Shown piece by piece: positions 32,404 to 43,034 of a stretch of DNA of 64,000 nt. A program made the position numbers and the translations under genes. Under the pieces are notes generated by a model, which saw only the letters and a list, made by a program, of their open reading frames with translations, was not told the DNA's origin and searched no databases. Position 1 is the first letter of the stretch, and every line of letters starts with the position of its first letter. Source of the DNA: Nocardiopsis sp. NRRL B-16309 (GTDB lineage Bacteria > Actinomycetota > Actinomycetes > Streptosporangiales > Streptosporangiaceae). The stretch spans positions 1-64,000 of the forward strand of contig NZ_LGEC01000066.1 of the NCBI RefSeq assembly GCF_001279585.1, in the 5' to 3' direction.

Positions 32404-33687
32404 ATGCCCGGGGCCTGGAACGCCTGGTCATGGGACGCCGATCCCGACACCGTGCGACGGGACGTCTCCGTCGCCCACGAGCGCTTCACCGGCTCCGGCC
32501 GACTCAGCCACCGCGTGCGCGACGTGGTCGGGGAGTCGTGGCGGCGCAGTGCCCTGCACGGCGTCGACCCCGACGCGACCCTGCCCAGCGTCGAGCTGTC
32601 CGGACACGTCCTGCGCGACCACCGCGACGCCCACCCGCTGTCCGCGGCCATGCCGCTGCTGCGCCGCCTGCTCGCCGACGGCGTGACCGGACCGCAGATC
32701 CTCGCCGTCGGCGACGCCTCCGGGCGCCTGCTGTGGGTCGAGGGCGACCACCGGCTGCGCTCCCGCGCCGAGGACGTGCACTTCGTCGAGGGCGCCAACT
32801 GGCTGGAGCGCTCGGCCGGGACCAACGCCCCCGGCGTCGCGCTCGCCCTCGACCACGAGGTCCAGGTGTTCGCCAGCGAGCACTTCTCCCGGGGCGTGCA
32901 GCGGTGGAGCTGTTCGGCGGCGCCCCTGCACGACCCCGACACCGGAGCGCTCATCGGCGTCCTCGACCTCACCGGGGAGGACCGCATCGCCTCGCCGCAG
33001 GCCCTGGCGCTGGTCCGGGCGGCGGCCGCCGCCGCGGAGATGGAGCTGCGGGCCCAGCGGATCAGCGGTCGGCTCCCCACCCCGGGACGCCCCCTGGACG
33101 ACGCGCCCGCCGGCGCACCGGGCCGGGCCGTGCTGCGGGTGCTGGGCCGCGACCACGCCCGCCTCACCCTCGACGAGCGGACCGTCGAGCTCAGCCGTCG
33201 GCACTCCGAGATCCTGCTGCTGCTCACCCGCCACCCGCGCGGACTGAACGGCGAGGCGCTCGGCGCCCGCCTGCACGAGGCCGACGCCTCGCCGGTCACC
33301 ATCCGCGCCGAGATGTCCCGGCTGCGCCGGCTGCTGGGCGCCGGGCTCCTCGCCTCCCGCCCCTACCGCCTGCTCCACCCGGTGGACACCGACGTCGACG
33401 AGGTCCGCCGCCACCTGGCCGAGGGCGCCCACCGGCGGGCGCTGGAGACCTGCGCGGGGCCGGTCCTGCCCGCCTCCGAGGCGCCGGGGGTGGTCGACCT
33501 GCGCGAGGAGCTGAGCGCCGAGGTGTGCGAGGCGCTGGCCGCCCACGCGGCGCCGGACGTGCGGCTGGCCTGGGCCGACCACCCGGAGTGGCGGGACGAC
33601 CCGCGTGTGCTCTCGGCGGCGCTGGACACGCCCGAGTCCCCGCGGCACGCGGCCCTGCGCGGCCGCCTGCGCCGGCTCGGTGCGTGA
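32404..33687 (+). CDS. GAF-domain transcriptional regulator of the aldehyde dehydrogenase
   Basis: 427 residues from ATG 32404 with GGGAGG at 32392-32397. The N-terminal half is a GAF sensor as in AcoR-type activators: SHRVRDVVGESWRRS, VEGANWLERSAGTNAPGVAL and VQVFASEHFSRGVQRWSCSAAPL. The sigma-54 AAA domain of AcoR is missing. Instead residues about 275-345 form a winged-helix-like segment (LSRRHSEILLLLTRHPRGLN, VTIRAEMSRLRRLLG). It lies directly upstream of an acetaldehyde-type dehydrogenase, the usual partner, and should activate it in response to alcohol or aldehyde catabolism. Confidence 0.85.
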   Translation: MPGAWNAWSWDADPDTVRRDVSVAHERFTGSGRLSHRVRDVVGESWRRSALHGVDPDATLPSVELSGHVLRDHRDAHPLSAAMPLLRRLLADGVTGPQILAVGDASGRLLWVEGDHRLRSRAEDVHFVEGANWLERSAGTNAPGVALALDHEVQVFASEHFSRGVQRWSCSAAPLHDPDTGALIGVLDLTGEDRIASPQALALVRAAAAAAEMELRAQRISGRLPTPGRPLDDAPAGAPGRAVLRVLGRDHARLTLDERTVELSRRHSEILLLLTRHPRGLNGEALGARLHEADASPVTIRAEMSRLRRLLGAGLLASRPYRLLHPVDTDVDEVRRHLAEGAHRRALETCAGPVLPASEAPGVVDLREELSAEVCEALAAHAAPDVRLAWADHPEWRDDPRVLSAALDTPESPRHAALRGRLRRLGA

Positions 33688-33974
33688 CGCCCCCGTCACC
33701 CGGCCCGCGTGGGGCGCCGTCCGCCCCTGACGCCTTCCAGGGGTGTGGCCCGGCTCCGCGGAGGGTTCCCCCTGTGGCCCGGCTGGTGTGCGGTCCCCTC
33801 CCGAACGCGGCCCGACCCCTTGGCGCCGCTCGCGCGTGACCCACCACCCCCGGCCCCTCCTCCTCGGACCCGGCGCAACGTGGTCGCAACGTTGCCGTGA
33901 CTAGCGTCACTGTCATCGGGCTCCCGACAGTGGCGGCCCACCGTCCCGGCCGCCACGCGCACCTGGAGGACACC
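33688..33974 (+). promoter_or_regulatory. Promoter region of the aldehyde dehydrogenase with repeated CGCAACGT boxes
   Basis: CGCAACGT occurs at 33874-33881 and 33885-33892, 11 bp apart. The second is part of a perfect palindrome GCAACGTTGC (33886-33895). They are the best candidate binding sites for the GAF regulator encoded upstream. A CCCCCTGTGGC-CGGCTGG block at 33768-33786 also occurs at 14451-14469. Confidence 0.5.
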
Positions 33975-35497
<1,523 letters not shown>

Positions 35498-35498
<1 letters not shown>

Positions 35499-35878
35499 TG
35501 GACACCCCCGACGTGGAGCGCGTGGCCGTCACGGGGGAGGCGGCCACCCTGCTCCGGGAACTGTGGGAGGAACACGGGCCGCTCATGTTCCACCAGTCCG
35601 GCGGGTGCTGCGACGGCAGCTCTCCGATGTGCTATCCGGCGGGGGAGTTCCGCACGGGAGGATCCGACGTCCGGCTGGGGGAGCTGGACGCGGGGACGCC
35701 CGAACCCGTCCCGGTGTGGATGTCGCGCTCGCAGTTCGAGCTGTGGAGCCACACCCACCTGACCATCGACGTGGTCCCGGGGCGGGGCGCGGGGTTCTCG
35801 CTGGAGGCACCGACCGGACGGAGGTTCCTGATCCGCTCCAGGCTCATGACCGACGAGGAGGCGGAGGGCCTGGAGTAA
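35498..35878 (+). CDS. DUF779 domain protein (aldehyde dehydrogenase partner)
   Basis: 126 residues. The FHQSGGCCDGSSPMCYPAGEF segment places three Cys residues (CC and C) in the pattern of DUF779, likely a metal or redox site. SHTHLTIDVVPGRGAGFSLE is the conserved second half. DUF779 genes are usually next to aldehyde dehydrogenases, and here its ATG overlaps the dehydrogenase stop by one base, so the two are made together. Its role (assembly, repair or electron transfer) is not established. Confidence 0.9.
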
Positions 35879-35889
35879 GGGGGAGAGGA

Positions 35890-35931
35890 GCCGGGGGCTC
35901 CGGAGGCGGCGTGGTCTCCGGGGCCCCCGGC
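35890..35931. terminator. Strong bidirectional terminator between DUF779 and mnhG
   Basis: A 16-bp arm at 35890-35905 (GCCGGGGGCTCCGGAG) pairs with 35916-35931 with a single mismatch; the loop is 10 nt. It lies between two converging transcription units and can serve both. Confidence 0.8.
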
Positions 35932-35947
35932 GTGTCCGGGCCGGCGG

Positions 35948-36352
35948 TCACTCCGAGGCCCGGTAGCGGCGCGTGCCGGTGGCGCGGTCCTCGCTCTCCA
36001 GACGGTCGAACAGTTCGTCGGCCACCAGCAGGTCCTCGTCGATCCGGCCGGTGCGGTACCCGACCCGGGCGGCGATGTGCGCGGCCACGGGAACCGTGAT
36101 GACCTGGAACAGGCCCACCACGGCCAGGGTTCCCACGGTGAAGATGCCGGTCTCCTCCGGCAGCAGCCGCAGCCCGATCCCGACCAGGACCAGCAGCAGG
36201 CCGAGGACCTGGGGCTTGGCCGCGGTGTGCATGCGCGAGAGCAGGTCGGGGAACCGGATCAGGCCCACGCTCGCGACGAAGGACAGCATCGCGCCCGCCA
36301 GCAGGCAGAGCACGGCGACCCAGTCCAGGACCGCCGTCAGTGCGTCGCTCAC
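35948..36352 (-). CDS. mnhG: Mrp antiporter subunit G
   Basis: 134 residues from GTG 36352, overlapping mnhF by 4 bp (GTGA). Three hydrophobic helices; LIRFPDLLSRMHTAAKPQVLG is the MnhG/PhaG signature. Membrane subunit of the Mrp cation/proton antiporter, needed for assembly and activity. The hydrophilic tail after residue 95 (GYRTGRIDEDLLVADELFDR) is an actinobacterial-style extension. Last gene of the operon, followed by a strong terminator. Confidence 0.93.
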   Translation of the reverse strand: MSDALTAVLDWVAVLCLLAGAMLSFVASVGLIRFPDLLSRMHTAAKPQVLGLLLVLVGIGLRLLPEETGIFTVGTLAVVGLFQVITVPVAAHIAARVGYRTGRIDEDLLVADELFDRLESEDRATGTRRYRASE

Positions 36353-36672
36353 GCGGCATCCCCTCCTTCCGTGTTCGGGGCCGGCACGGGTTCGTCCCGC
36401 TCGCGCAGGGCGTCCTCGTGGCGCCGGGCCACGAACTTCGACACGCTGATCGATCCCACGAACCCGACCAGGGACAGCACCAGCAGGACCGGCAGGACCG
36501 TGGGGTCGCGGTTCAGCGCCGCGTAGGCGCCGATGCCCGTCAGGGCCGACGCCACCAGCACGTCCAGCGACAGGGCCCGGTCCAGGATGCTCGGGCCCAT
36601 CAGCATGCGGGCCATGCTCAGCAGCGCCGCCGCGCCGAGCAGGACCGCGATGGCGATCCACAGTACGTTCAC
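36349..36672 (-). CDS. mnhF: Mrp antiporter subunit F
   Basis: 107 residues from GTG 36672, overlapping mnhE by 4 bp. Three helices, with MARMLMGPSILDRALSLDVL typical of MrpF/PhaF. A small membrane subunit of the multi-subunit Na+(or K+)/H+ antiporter. The C-terminus is acidic and hydrophilic (RERDEPVPAPNTEGG). Confidence 0.92.
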   Translation of the reverse strand: MNVLWIAIAVLLGAAALLSMARMLMGPSILDRALSLDVLVASALTGIGAYAALNRDPTVLPVLLVLSLVGFVGSISVSKFVARRHEDALRERDEPVPAPNTEGGDAA

Positions 36673-37277
36673 GCGCTCTCCGTCCCGACGGTCTCGGCCG
36701 CCTCCAGCTTGGCGATGTCCACGCGGGTCCCCAGCGCCCGCACGATCCGTTCCTCCAGCCGCCACGTGTCCCGGCGCGCGCGCTCGGTCCCCGCCTCGTC
36801 GCGCGTGCCCAGGTGGTGGATGTACAGCACGTGCTCGGGCTGGCCCACCTCCACGACCACGCTCCCGGGGATCACCGACAGGGCGATGGACGTGCACACC
36901 AGCATGAGTTCGGAGTCGGTGCGCATCCGTACCGCGATCACCGAGCTGAGCACCGGGCCCGGCGTGAACGTCTGCCAGGTCACCTGGAAGCTCGACTGGA
37001 CCATCTGGACGAAGAAGTAGACGAGCAGCCGCAGGAACTGCCACGGATGGAAGCGGAAGCCCTCGGAGACCGGCGGCAGCGGGAACACCACCATGATCAG
37101 CACCGACACGCCGAACCCCAGGACCAGCAGGCCCAGGGACTCCTCCCGCAACCGGAAACCGTCGAACAGCAGCATCCACACCACGGTCATGCCGAGCGCG
37201 ATCGGGATCTGCACCTTGCCGAGCCTGCGGCGCAGGGCCTGCACGCGCTCCGGCCGGGTGGCGGGCGGTCTGGTCAT
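36669..37277 (-). CDS. mnhE: Mrp antiporter subunit E
   Basis: 202 residues from ATG 37277, overlapping mnhD by 4 bp. Membrane helices lie at about 24-65 and 80-115, and TPGPVLSSVIAVRMRTDSEL plus SVIPGSVVVEV are conserved in MrpE/PhaE. The C-terminal 45 residues are charged and cytoplasmic. Part of the membrane-embedded antiporter, possibly near the sodium path as in known Mrp structures. Confidence 0.93.
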   Translation of the reverse strand: MTRPPATRPERVQALRRRLGKVQIPIALGMTVVWMLLFDGFRLREESLGLLVLGFGVSVLIMVVFPLPPVSEGFRFHPWQFLRLLVYFFVQMVQSSFQVTWQTFTPGPVLSSVIAVRMRTDSELMLVCTSIALSVIPGSVVVEVGQPEHVLYIHHLGTRDEAGTERARRDTWRLEERIVRALGTRVDIAKLEAAETVGTESA

Positions 37278-38944
37278 CGGCTACCTCCGAGCACCGCTTC
37301 GATGTAGGGCGTACGGGCCATCAGCTCGGCCGCGGCCTCCGAGGAGTAGGCGATCAGGGGACCGGCGAACACCGTCAGGCCCAGGCCCATGGCGGCCAGC
37401 GCGACCGTCGCGCCCACCATCGACCGGGGCAGGACCGCCGAGGTCACGACCGTCGTGGCGGCCGGACCGGACGCGTCGCCGATCCGCGACGACGGACCGA
37501 CCGCCTCGCCGGGTCCCAGGGCCGCCGTCGACGGGTCGCTGGAGTCCTCGTTGTACTCCAGGACCGTGCCGGGCTCGGCGACCATGCCCTCCGCGGGGGC
37601 CCGCCAGAACGCCGAGTTCCACACCCGGGCGATGACGTACAGGGTGAGCAGGCTCGTGGCGACCGCCGTGGCCATCAGCGCGTAGGCCAGCGGCGTGCCC
37701 GCCTGCGCGCCCGCCTGGAGCAGCGCCACCTTGCCCAGGAAGCCCGAGAGCGGCGGGATGCCCCCAAGGTTCATCGCCGGGACGAAGAACAGGATGGCCA
37801 GCATCGGCGCGATCCGGGCGAGCCCGCCCAGGTTCTCCAGGGACGTGGACCCGCCCCGCCGCTCGATCAGACCCGTGATGAGGAAGAGCGTGGTCTGCAC
37901 GGTGATGTGGTGGGCGACGTAGAACACCGCTCCCGCCAGCCCCAGCTCGTTGCCCAGGGCGACCCCGAAGACCATGTAGCCGATATGGCTGACCAGCGTG
38001 AAGGACAGCAGCCGCTTGATGTCGTTCTGCGCGACCGCGCCCAGGATGCCCATGATCATCGTCGCCATGGCCGCCCACAGCAGGAACGTGTTGATCTCCG
38101 TCCCTGGGAACAGCAGTGTCTGCGCGCGGATGATGGCGTACACGCCCACCTTGGTGAGCAGGCCCGCGAACACCGCCGTCACCGGCGCCGGGGCGATCGG
38201 GTAGGAGTCGGGCAGCCACGCCGCCAGCGGGAACACCGCGGCCTTGATGCCGAACGCCATGATCAGGAAGATCTCCAGCACCAGCCGCAGCTCGGTGGAG
38301 ATCTCCGGCAGCCGCTCGGCCAGCTGCGCCATGTTGACCGTGCCCGTCGCCGCGTAGACCAGTCCGAGCGCGATCAGGAACAGGACCGAGGACAGCAGGG
38401 ACACCACCACGTAGATGGCGCCCGCGCGCATCCGGGACTGCGTGCCGCCCAGCGTCAGCAGCACGTAGCTGGCGGTCAGCAGGATCTCGAAGCCCACGTA
38501 GAGGTTGAACAGGTCGCCGGCCAGGAAGGCGTTGGAGACGCCGGCCACCAGGATCAGGTAGGTCGGCTGGTACACCGACAGCGGCGCCACCTCCGCCTTG
38601 CCCGCCATGCCCTGGCCGATGGAGTACACGAGCACCGCGAGCGTGATCGCCGCGGACACGGTGACCATCAGCGCGGACAGCCGGTCGGCCACCAGCGTGA
38701 TCCCGTACGGGGCCTCCCAGCCGCCGATCTGCACCGCCTGCGGCCCGAGCAGGTCGGCGGCCCCCATCAGCAGGACGCCGACGACGAGCACGACCGTGAG
38801 CGCGCCGACGCTCAGCCACTGCTGCAACTGGGGCCAGCGGATGCCCAGGGCCAGCTTCACCCCGGCCGCGAAGAGGGGCAGGACGACCGGCAACGGGACG
38901 AGGTAGTGCACGTCGTCGCCGAGGAGTGTCAGGAGGGGTCCCAT
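37274..38944 (-). CDS. mnhD: Mrp antiporter subunit D (proton-channel, NuoN/NuoM-like)
   Basis: 556 residues from ATG 38944. About fourteen helices, homologous to proton-pumping subunits of respiratory complex I. FNLYVGFEILLTASYVLL holds the key helix-5 Glu, FGIKAAVFPLAAWLPDSYP the helix-7 Lys, and NDIKRLLSFTLVSHIGYM a further conserved Lys. An acidic insertion of about 30 residues (VLEYNEDSSDPSTAALGPGE) lies near the C-terminus before the last helices. Two bp separate it from mnhC. Confidence 0.95.
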   Translation of the reverse strand: MGPLLTLLGDDVHYLVPLPVVLPLFAAGVKLALGIRWPQLQQWLSVGALTVVLVVGVLLMGAADLLGPQAVQIGGWEAPYGITLVADRLSALMVTVSAAITLAVLVYSIGQGMAGKAEVAPLSVYQPTYLILVAGVSNAFLAGDLFNLYVGFEILLTASYVLLTLGGTQSRMRAGAIYVVVSLLSSVLFLIALGLVYAATGTVNMAQLAERLPEISTELRLVLEIFLIMAFGIKAAVFPLAAWLPDSYPIAPAPVTAVFAGLLTKVGVYAIIRAQTLLFPGTEINTFLLWAAMATMIMGILGAVAQNDIKRLLSFTLVSHIGYMVFGVALGNELGLAGAVFYVAHHITVQTTLFLITGLIERRGGSTSLENLGGLARIAPMLAILFFVPAMNLGGIPPLSGFLGKVALLQAGAQAGTPLAYALMATAVATSLLTLYVIARVWNSAFWRAPAEGMVAEPGTVLEYNEDSSDPSTAALGPGEAVGPSSRIGDASGPAATTVVTSAVLPRSMVGATVALAAMGLGLTVFAGPLIAYSSEAAAELMARTPYIEAVLGGSR

Positions 38945-38946
38945 GA

Positions 38947-39777
38947 TCAGTCGTTCCCTTGCAGGTCGCTGTCCTCGGCGCGGGCCTGACGCTCACGCTC
39001 GGCACGCATGGTCTGGCGCGCCTCGCGCCGCTCCGCACGGATCCGGCGGCGCAGGTCCCGCCAGAGCGCGCGCTCGGCGGCGCGGTCGGCCCGCCGGTGC
39101 TCGCGCAGCTGGCGCCGGGCCAGCCGGATCCGGCCGCGCAGTTCCTGGACCTGGGCGGACATGCTCTCCGTGTGGTCGGTGAGCCGGCGCATGGTCTCCT
39201 CGGAGCGCGCGTCACCGCCCCCGGCCTCGGCCTCGGCCTCGTACCGGGCCAGCTCGGCCCGCGCCGAGGCGATCTCGGCCTTGAGCCGTGCCTGCTCGAT
39301 CACGGCGTGGCCGCCGGACTCGGCGACGTTGGCCTGGAGTTCGGCCCGCTGGGCGCGGATGTCCGCGCGCATCTGCCTGCGGATGCCCGCGACCTTGCGG
39401 CGGGCCGTCCGGCGGCCCTCGTGCCGGACGATCCGCAGGTCCTCCGCGTCGTCCTGGACCTCGTCGTTGCCCTCCAGCTGCCAGCTCCGGTAGGCCATCG
39501 CGAGCAGGAACGCGGTGATGCCGAGGGTGATGACGATGGCGGTGAGGATCATCGCCTGCGGCAGCGGGTCGGTCATCCGGTCCTCGGGCGTGAGCCAGAG
39601 CAGCGGCGGACCGCCCGCGGCGCCGCCCGCCGCGAGGATCATCAGGTTGACGCCGTTGCTCATGACGACGAAGCCGAGCAGGACCCGCGTCAGGCTGCGC
39701 TCCAGCAGGAGCACGACGCCCACCGCCACCAGGACGCCGGTGACGAGGACGAGGACGAGGCTGGGTGTGTCGTTCAT
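38947..39777 (-). CDS. mnhC: Mrp antiporter subunit C with a long charged C-terminal extension
   Basis: 276 residues from ATG 39777, overlapping mnhAB by 4 bp. The first 105 residues are a normal MrpC/NuoK-like subunit with three helices (LVLVTGVLVAVGVVLLL, RVLLGFVVMSNGVNLMIL and LPQAMILTAIVITLGITAF). Family members usually end near 110-180 residues. Here about 165 further residues are Arg/Glu/Ala-rich and strongly helical (LKAEIASARAELARYEAEAE and RIRLARRQLREHRRADRA), predicted to form a cytoplasmic coiled coil. This tail is unusual for the family and may dock a partner. Confidence 0.92.
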   Translation of the reverse strand: MNDTPSLVLVLVTGVLVAVGVVLLLERSLTRVLLGFVVMSNGVNLMILAAGGAAGGPPLLWLTPEDRMTDPLPQAMILTAIVITLGITAFLLAMAYRSWQLEGNDEVQDDAEDLRIVRHEGRRTARRKVAGIRRQMRADIRAQRAELQANVAESGGHAVIEQARLKAEIASARAELARYEAEAEAGGGDARSEETMRRLTDHTESMSAQVQELRGRIRLARRQLREHRRADRAAERALWRDLRRRIRAERREARQTMRAERERQARAEDSDLQGND

Positions 39778-42737
39778 GAGGCGACCTCCTCGGCGCTTCG
39801 GCGGGCACCGGTCCGGGCGGCCTCCTCGTCGGCGTGGGCGGCGTCGCGCTCGATCTGTTCGTCGACGCGGGCGCCCAGGCTGCGCAGGATGTCCAGGATC
39901 AGGCCGATGACCAGCAGGTACACGCCGGTGTCGAAGACCAGTGAGGACGTGAGGTGCAGGTGGCCCAGGAGCGGGATGTGCAGGTCCAGGGCCGCGCCCG
40001 CCAGGATGTCGCCGCCGTAGACGGCGCCCGCCAGGGCGGTGCCGGTGGACAGGGCCAGGCCGGTGCCGATCAGCGCGCCGGGCTGGACCCACGCGGTGGC
40101 GTAGAGCTCGTAGCGCCCGCCCGCGAGGTAGCGGACGATGAACGCGAGTCCGGCGACGATGCCCCCGGCGAAGCCGCCGCCGACGGCGGTGTGGCCGGTG
40201 AACAGCAGGTACACCGAGATCACCATGACCACGGGGAACAGGAAGCGGGAGACCGCCTCGAAGATGACCGAGCGGCGGTGGGTCGGCAGTGCCTCGGCGC
40301 CGGGCAGCCAGGCCCCCTTCCACTGGGGCCGGATGTGCAGCCGCTCCGGTGCCGTCCGGAGGCCGCCGAGGTCGAGTGAGGCCTGCCCGTCGGTGGGCCG
40401 GGGCGGCGTGGCGACCGACACCGCCATGGTGCCCGGCGCGGTCCGGCGGGGCTGGGCCCGGCGGCGGACGAACATCAGGCTGGCCACACCGGCCGCGGCC
40501 GCGGCCAGCACGGAGATCTCGCCCATCGTGTCCCAGGCGCGGACGTCGACGAGCAGCACCGAGATGATGTTCTCGCCGCCCGCCTCGCGTGCGAGGGCGG
40601 GGTAGCCGTCCGAGATGGACTCCGCCTGGCGCCCGGCGAGCGCGAAGTAGGTCATGCTCGCCACCAGCGCGCCGGTCGCGGAGCCCAGGAGCAGGTTCCA
40701 CAGCCGGCGCCCCTTCAGCGCGGGCGTGGAGAAGTGCGCGGGCAGCCGGCGCAGCACCAGCACGAAGACCACCACGCTGACGGTCTCGACGAGGAACTGG
40801 GTGAGCGCGAGGTCGGGCGCCCCCTGGAGGTAGAACAGCACCGCGCACCCGTAGCCGGTCATGCCGACGAGGATCACCGCGAACAGGCGGCGCCGCACGA
40901 TCAGCGTGAACAGGCAGGTGAGGATGATGACCACGGCCGGGATCAGCTGGACGGGGTGGTCCCACAGGCGCACCGGCGGGGTCTGGGCGTCCCAGAGGCG
41001 CCCGGCGAACAGCGGCAGTGCGGCGGCCACCACCGTCGTCACCAGGATGGTGCCGAGGTAGACGGGCAGCGAACCGCGCTGCGTCTGGCCGGTCACCTGG
41101 AGCGCGAGGGTGTCCAGCGCGGCCAGCATCCGGCGGTAGACCCGGTCGGGTTCGACGAAGGCGAGCCGGTTGCTCAGCCACACGACGCCGTGGCGGTAGC
41201 GGAAGAGGACGAGGCCGCCGACCACGCACAGCGCGGACAGCAGCAGCGGGAGCTCGAATCCGTGCCACAGCGCCAGGTGGGTGGGGTAGGCCCCCGGAGC
41301 CAGGGGGACGGAGTCGGCGTAGAGCGCGAGGAGGGGGTCCACCGCGGACGAGAGCGGGCCGCCCAGCAGGCCGAGCAGGGCCAGCAGCGCGGGGGCGGCC
41401 AGGAACAGCGGCCCGGGGGCGTGCATCGGGGTGGCCGGCACGCCCTCCTTGACCGCGAACGCGCCCCACAGGAAGCGCAGGCTGTAGGCGACGGTGAGCA
41501 CGGAGCCCGCGACCATGGCCACGAGGACGGCGGTGTCGGCGGCGCCGCCGTCGGTGTAGGCGCCGAAGGCCAGCTCCTTGGCGGCGAAGCCCGCCGTGGG
41601 CGGCAGGCCCGCCATCGACGCCAGGGCCAGGACGGTGATCCAGAAGGTCGTGGGCGAGGACGTGCGCAGCCCGGAGAGCTCACGCAGGTCCCGCGTGCCG
41701 GTGCCGTGGTCGATGACGCCGACCAGGAGGAACAGCGGCGCCTTGAACAGGGAGTGGGCCACGACCATGGCCAGCCCGGCCAGGGCGGCGGCGCGGGTGC
41801 CGGTGCCCAGCAGGGCGATGAGGAAGCCGAGCTGGCTGATGGTGCCGTAGGCCAGGAGGAGCTTGAGGTCGAACTGGCGCAGGGCCTTCCAGCCGGCGAG
41901 CACCATCGTCAGCGTGCCGAAGAACAGCGCCATGGTCTGCCACAGGAGGGCGTCGGGGAAGGCGGGGGTCAGCCGGGCCACGAGGTAGACGCCGGCCTTG
42001 ACCATCGCGGCGGCGTGCAGGTAGCCCGAGACCGGCGTGGGCGCGCGCATCGCGGCGGGCAGCCACAGGCTGAAGGGGAACAGCGCGGACTTGGACATCG
42101 CGCCGATCATCACCAGCACGAGCGCGGCGTTGACCACGGTGCCGCCCGGGGGTGCGGCCACGATCTCGGAGATGACGTAGGTGCCCGCGCTCTCGCCGAG
42201 CAGGATCATGCCGACGAGCATGGTCAGGCCGCCGAGGGTGGTGACGGTGAGCGCCGTCATCGCGGCGCGGCGGCTCTCCTTGAGCTCGGTGCTGTGCCCG
42301 ATGAGCAGGTAGGAGAAGACCGTGGTCAGCTCCCAGTAGACGAAGAGCTGGATGAGGTCGTCGGCCAGGACCAGGCCGAGCATGGCCGCGGCGAAGGCGA
42401 CGAACACGCCGGCGAAGCGGCCGAGCCCGGGTTCGGAGTCCTCGAAGTAGCGGGCGCAGTACACCAGGATGACCGCGCCGACCCCGGCGGCGATCAGCGT
42501 CATGACCAGGCCGAGCGCGTCCATGTGCAGGCCCAGGCGCAGCGAGAACTCCGGTGCCCACGCCACACTCTCGGTCGGGGCGTCGCCGTCCAGGACCGCG
42601 GGGACCTGGAACAGGGCCCAGACCGTGGCCGCGCCCGGGACGACCGCGAGCGCGAGGAACGCGTTCCGGCCCCACCGGCGCACGAGTAAGGGGGCGACCG
42701 CCGCGGCGAGGACATGCGCGATCAGCACGGTCGTCAA
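39774..42737 (-). CDS. mnhA: Mrp antiporter subunits A and B fused
   Basis: 987 residues from TTG 42737, preceded by GGGAGGGG. The MrpA part (NuoL-like, about 1-790) has YWELTTVFSYLLIGHSTELKE with the conserved Glu, SKSALFPFSLWLPAAMRAPT with the Lys and YLVARLTPAFPD. The C-terminal 170 residues (SRFLFPVVMVISVYLLFTGH and AVGGGFAGGIVAGLAFIVRY) are MrpB. It forms the main ion-translocating subunit in the membrane. Actinobacteria often carry this AB fusion. First gene of the mnhAB-C-D-E-F-G operon. Confidence 0.95.
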   Translation of the reverse strand: MTTVLIAHVLAAAVAPLLVRRWGRNAFLALAVVPGAATVWALFQVPAVLDGDAPTESVAWAPEFSLRLGLHMDALGLVMTLIAAGVGAVILVYCARYFEDSEPGLGRFAGVFVAFAAAMLGLVLADDLIQLFVYWELTTVFSYLLIGHSTELKESRRAAMTALTVTTLGGLTMLVGMILLGESAGTYVISEIVAAPPGGTVVNAALVLVMIGAMSKSALFPFSLWLPAAMRAPTPVSGYLHAAAMVKAGVYLVARLTPAFPDALLWQTMALFFGTLTMVLAGWKALRQFDLKLLLAYGTISQLGFLIALLGTGTRAAALAGLAMVVAHSLFKAPLFLLVGVIDHGTGTRDLRELSGLRTSSPTTFWITVLALASMAGLPPTAGFAAKELAFGAYTDGGAADTAVLVAMVAGSVLTVAYSLRFLWGAFAVKEGVPATPMHAPGPLFLAAPALLALLGLLGGPLSSAVDPLLALYADSVPLAPGAYPTHLALWHGFELPLLLSALCVVGGLVLFRYRHGVVWLSNRLAFVEPDRVYRRMLAALDTLALQVTGQTQRGSLPVYLGTILVTTVVAAALPLFAGRLWDAQTPPVRLWDHPVQLIPAVVIILTCLFTLIVRRRLFAVILVGMTGYGCAVLFYLQGAPDLALTQFLVETVSVVVFVLVLRRLPAHFSTPALKGRRLWNLLLGSATGALVASMTYFALAGRQAESISDGYPALAREAGGENIISVLLVDVRAWDTMGEISVLAAAAAGVASLMFVRRRAQPRRTAPGTMAVSVATPPRPTDGQASLDLGGLRTAPERLHIRPQWKGAWLPGAEALPTHRRSVIFEAVSRFLFPVVMVISVYLLFTGHTAVGGGFAGGIVAGLAFIVRYLAGGRYELYATAWVQPGALIGTGLALSTGTALAGAVYGGDILAGAALDLHIPLLGHLHLTSSLVFDTGVYLLVIGLILDILRSLGARVDEQIERDAAHADEEAARTGARRSAEEVAS

Positions 42738-43034
42738 TGTGCCCCTCCCGGACTGGTCCGGTCCCGCTCCGCGGCACGGCGCACCGGGCGCGAGCAGGGG
42801 CGTCGCCGTGGGCGACGCGTGCCTGCCGCGGGCGCGCCCTCACGGGCGGACGTCCGCCGCCCCGGCACCGGCCGTCCCGCCCGCATCCGGCGTCGTCGGG
42901 CAGGTGTGGTCTCGGTGCGTCGGGGCATGGATGATTTGCGTACTCTGGTTATTTAATAGCTAGGCTATACAACCGTCAAACCGCCGCGCGGCCTCCGGGG
43001 CCCCGGCGACCGCTCCCCATGCGAGGACCGCTTC
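42738..43034. promoter_or_regulatory. Divergent control region of the Mrp operon and marR
   Basis: GC-rich near mnhA, then an AT-rich patch at 42931-42975. A palindrome ATAGC-TAG-GCTAT at 42956-42968 fits a MarR operator. TTATTTAATAG just before it is promoter-like. The MarR protein encoded next to it is the likely ligand-responsive repressor of itself and perhaps of the antiporter operon. Confidence 0.55.

Noticed and set aside
41680..42843. Antisense and alternate-frame ORFs across mnhA
   Set aside because: MnhA has full membrane-helix pattern and conserved Glu/Lys residues; the other frames are Arg/Pro-rich without motifs.
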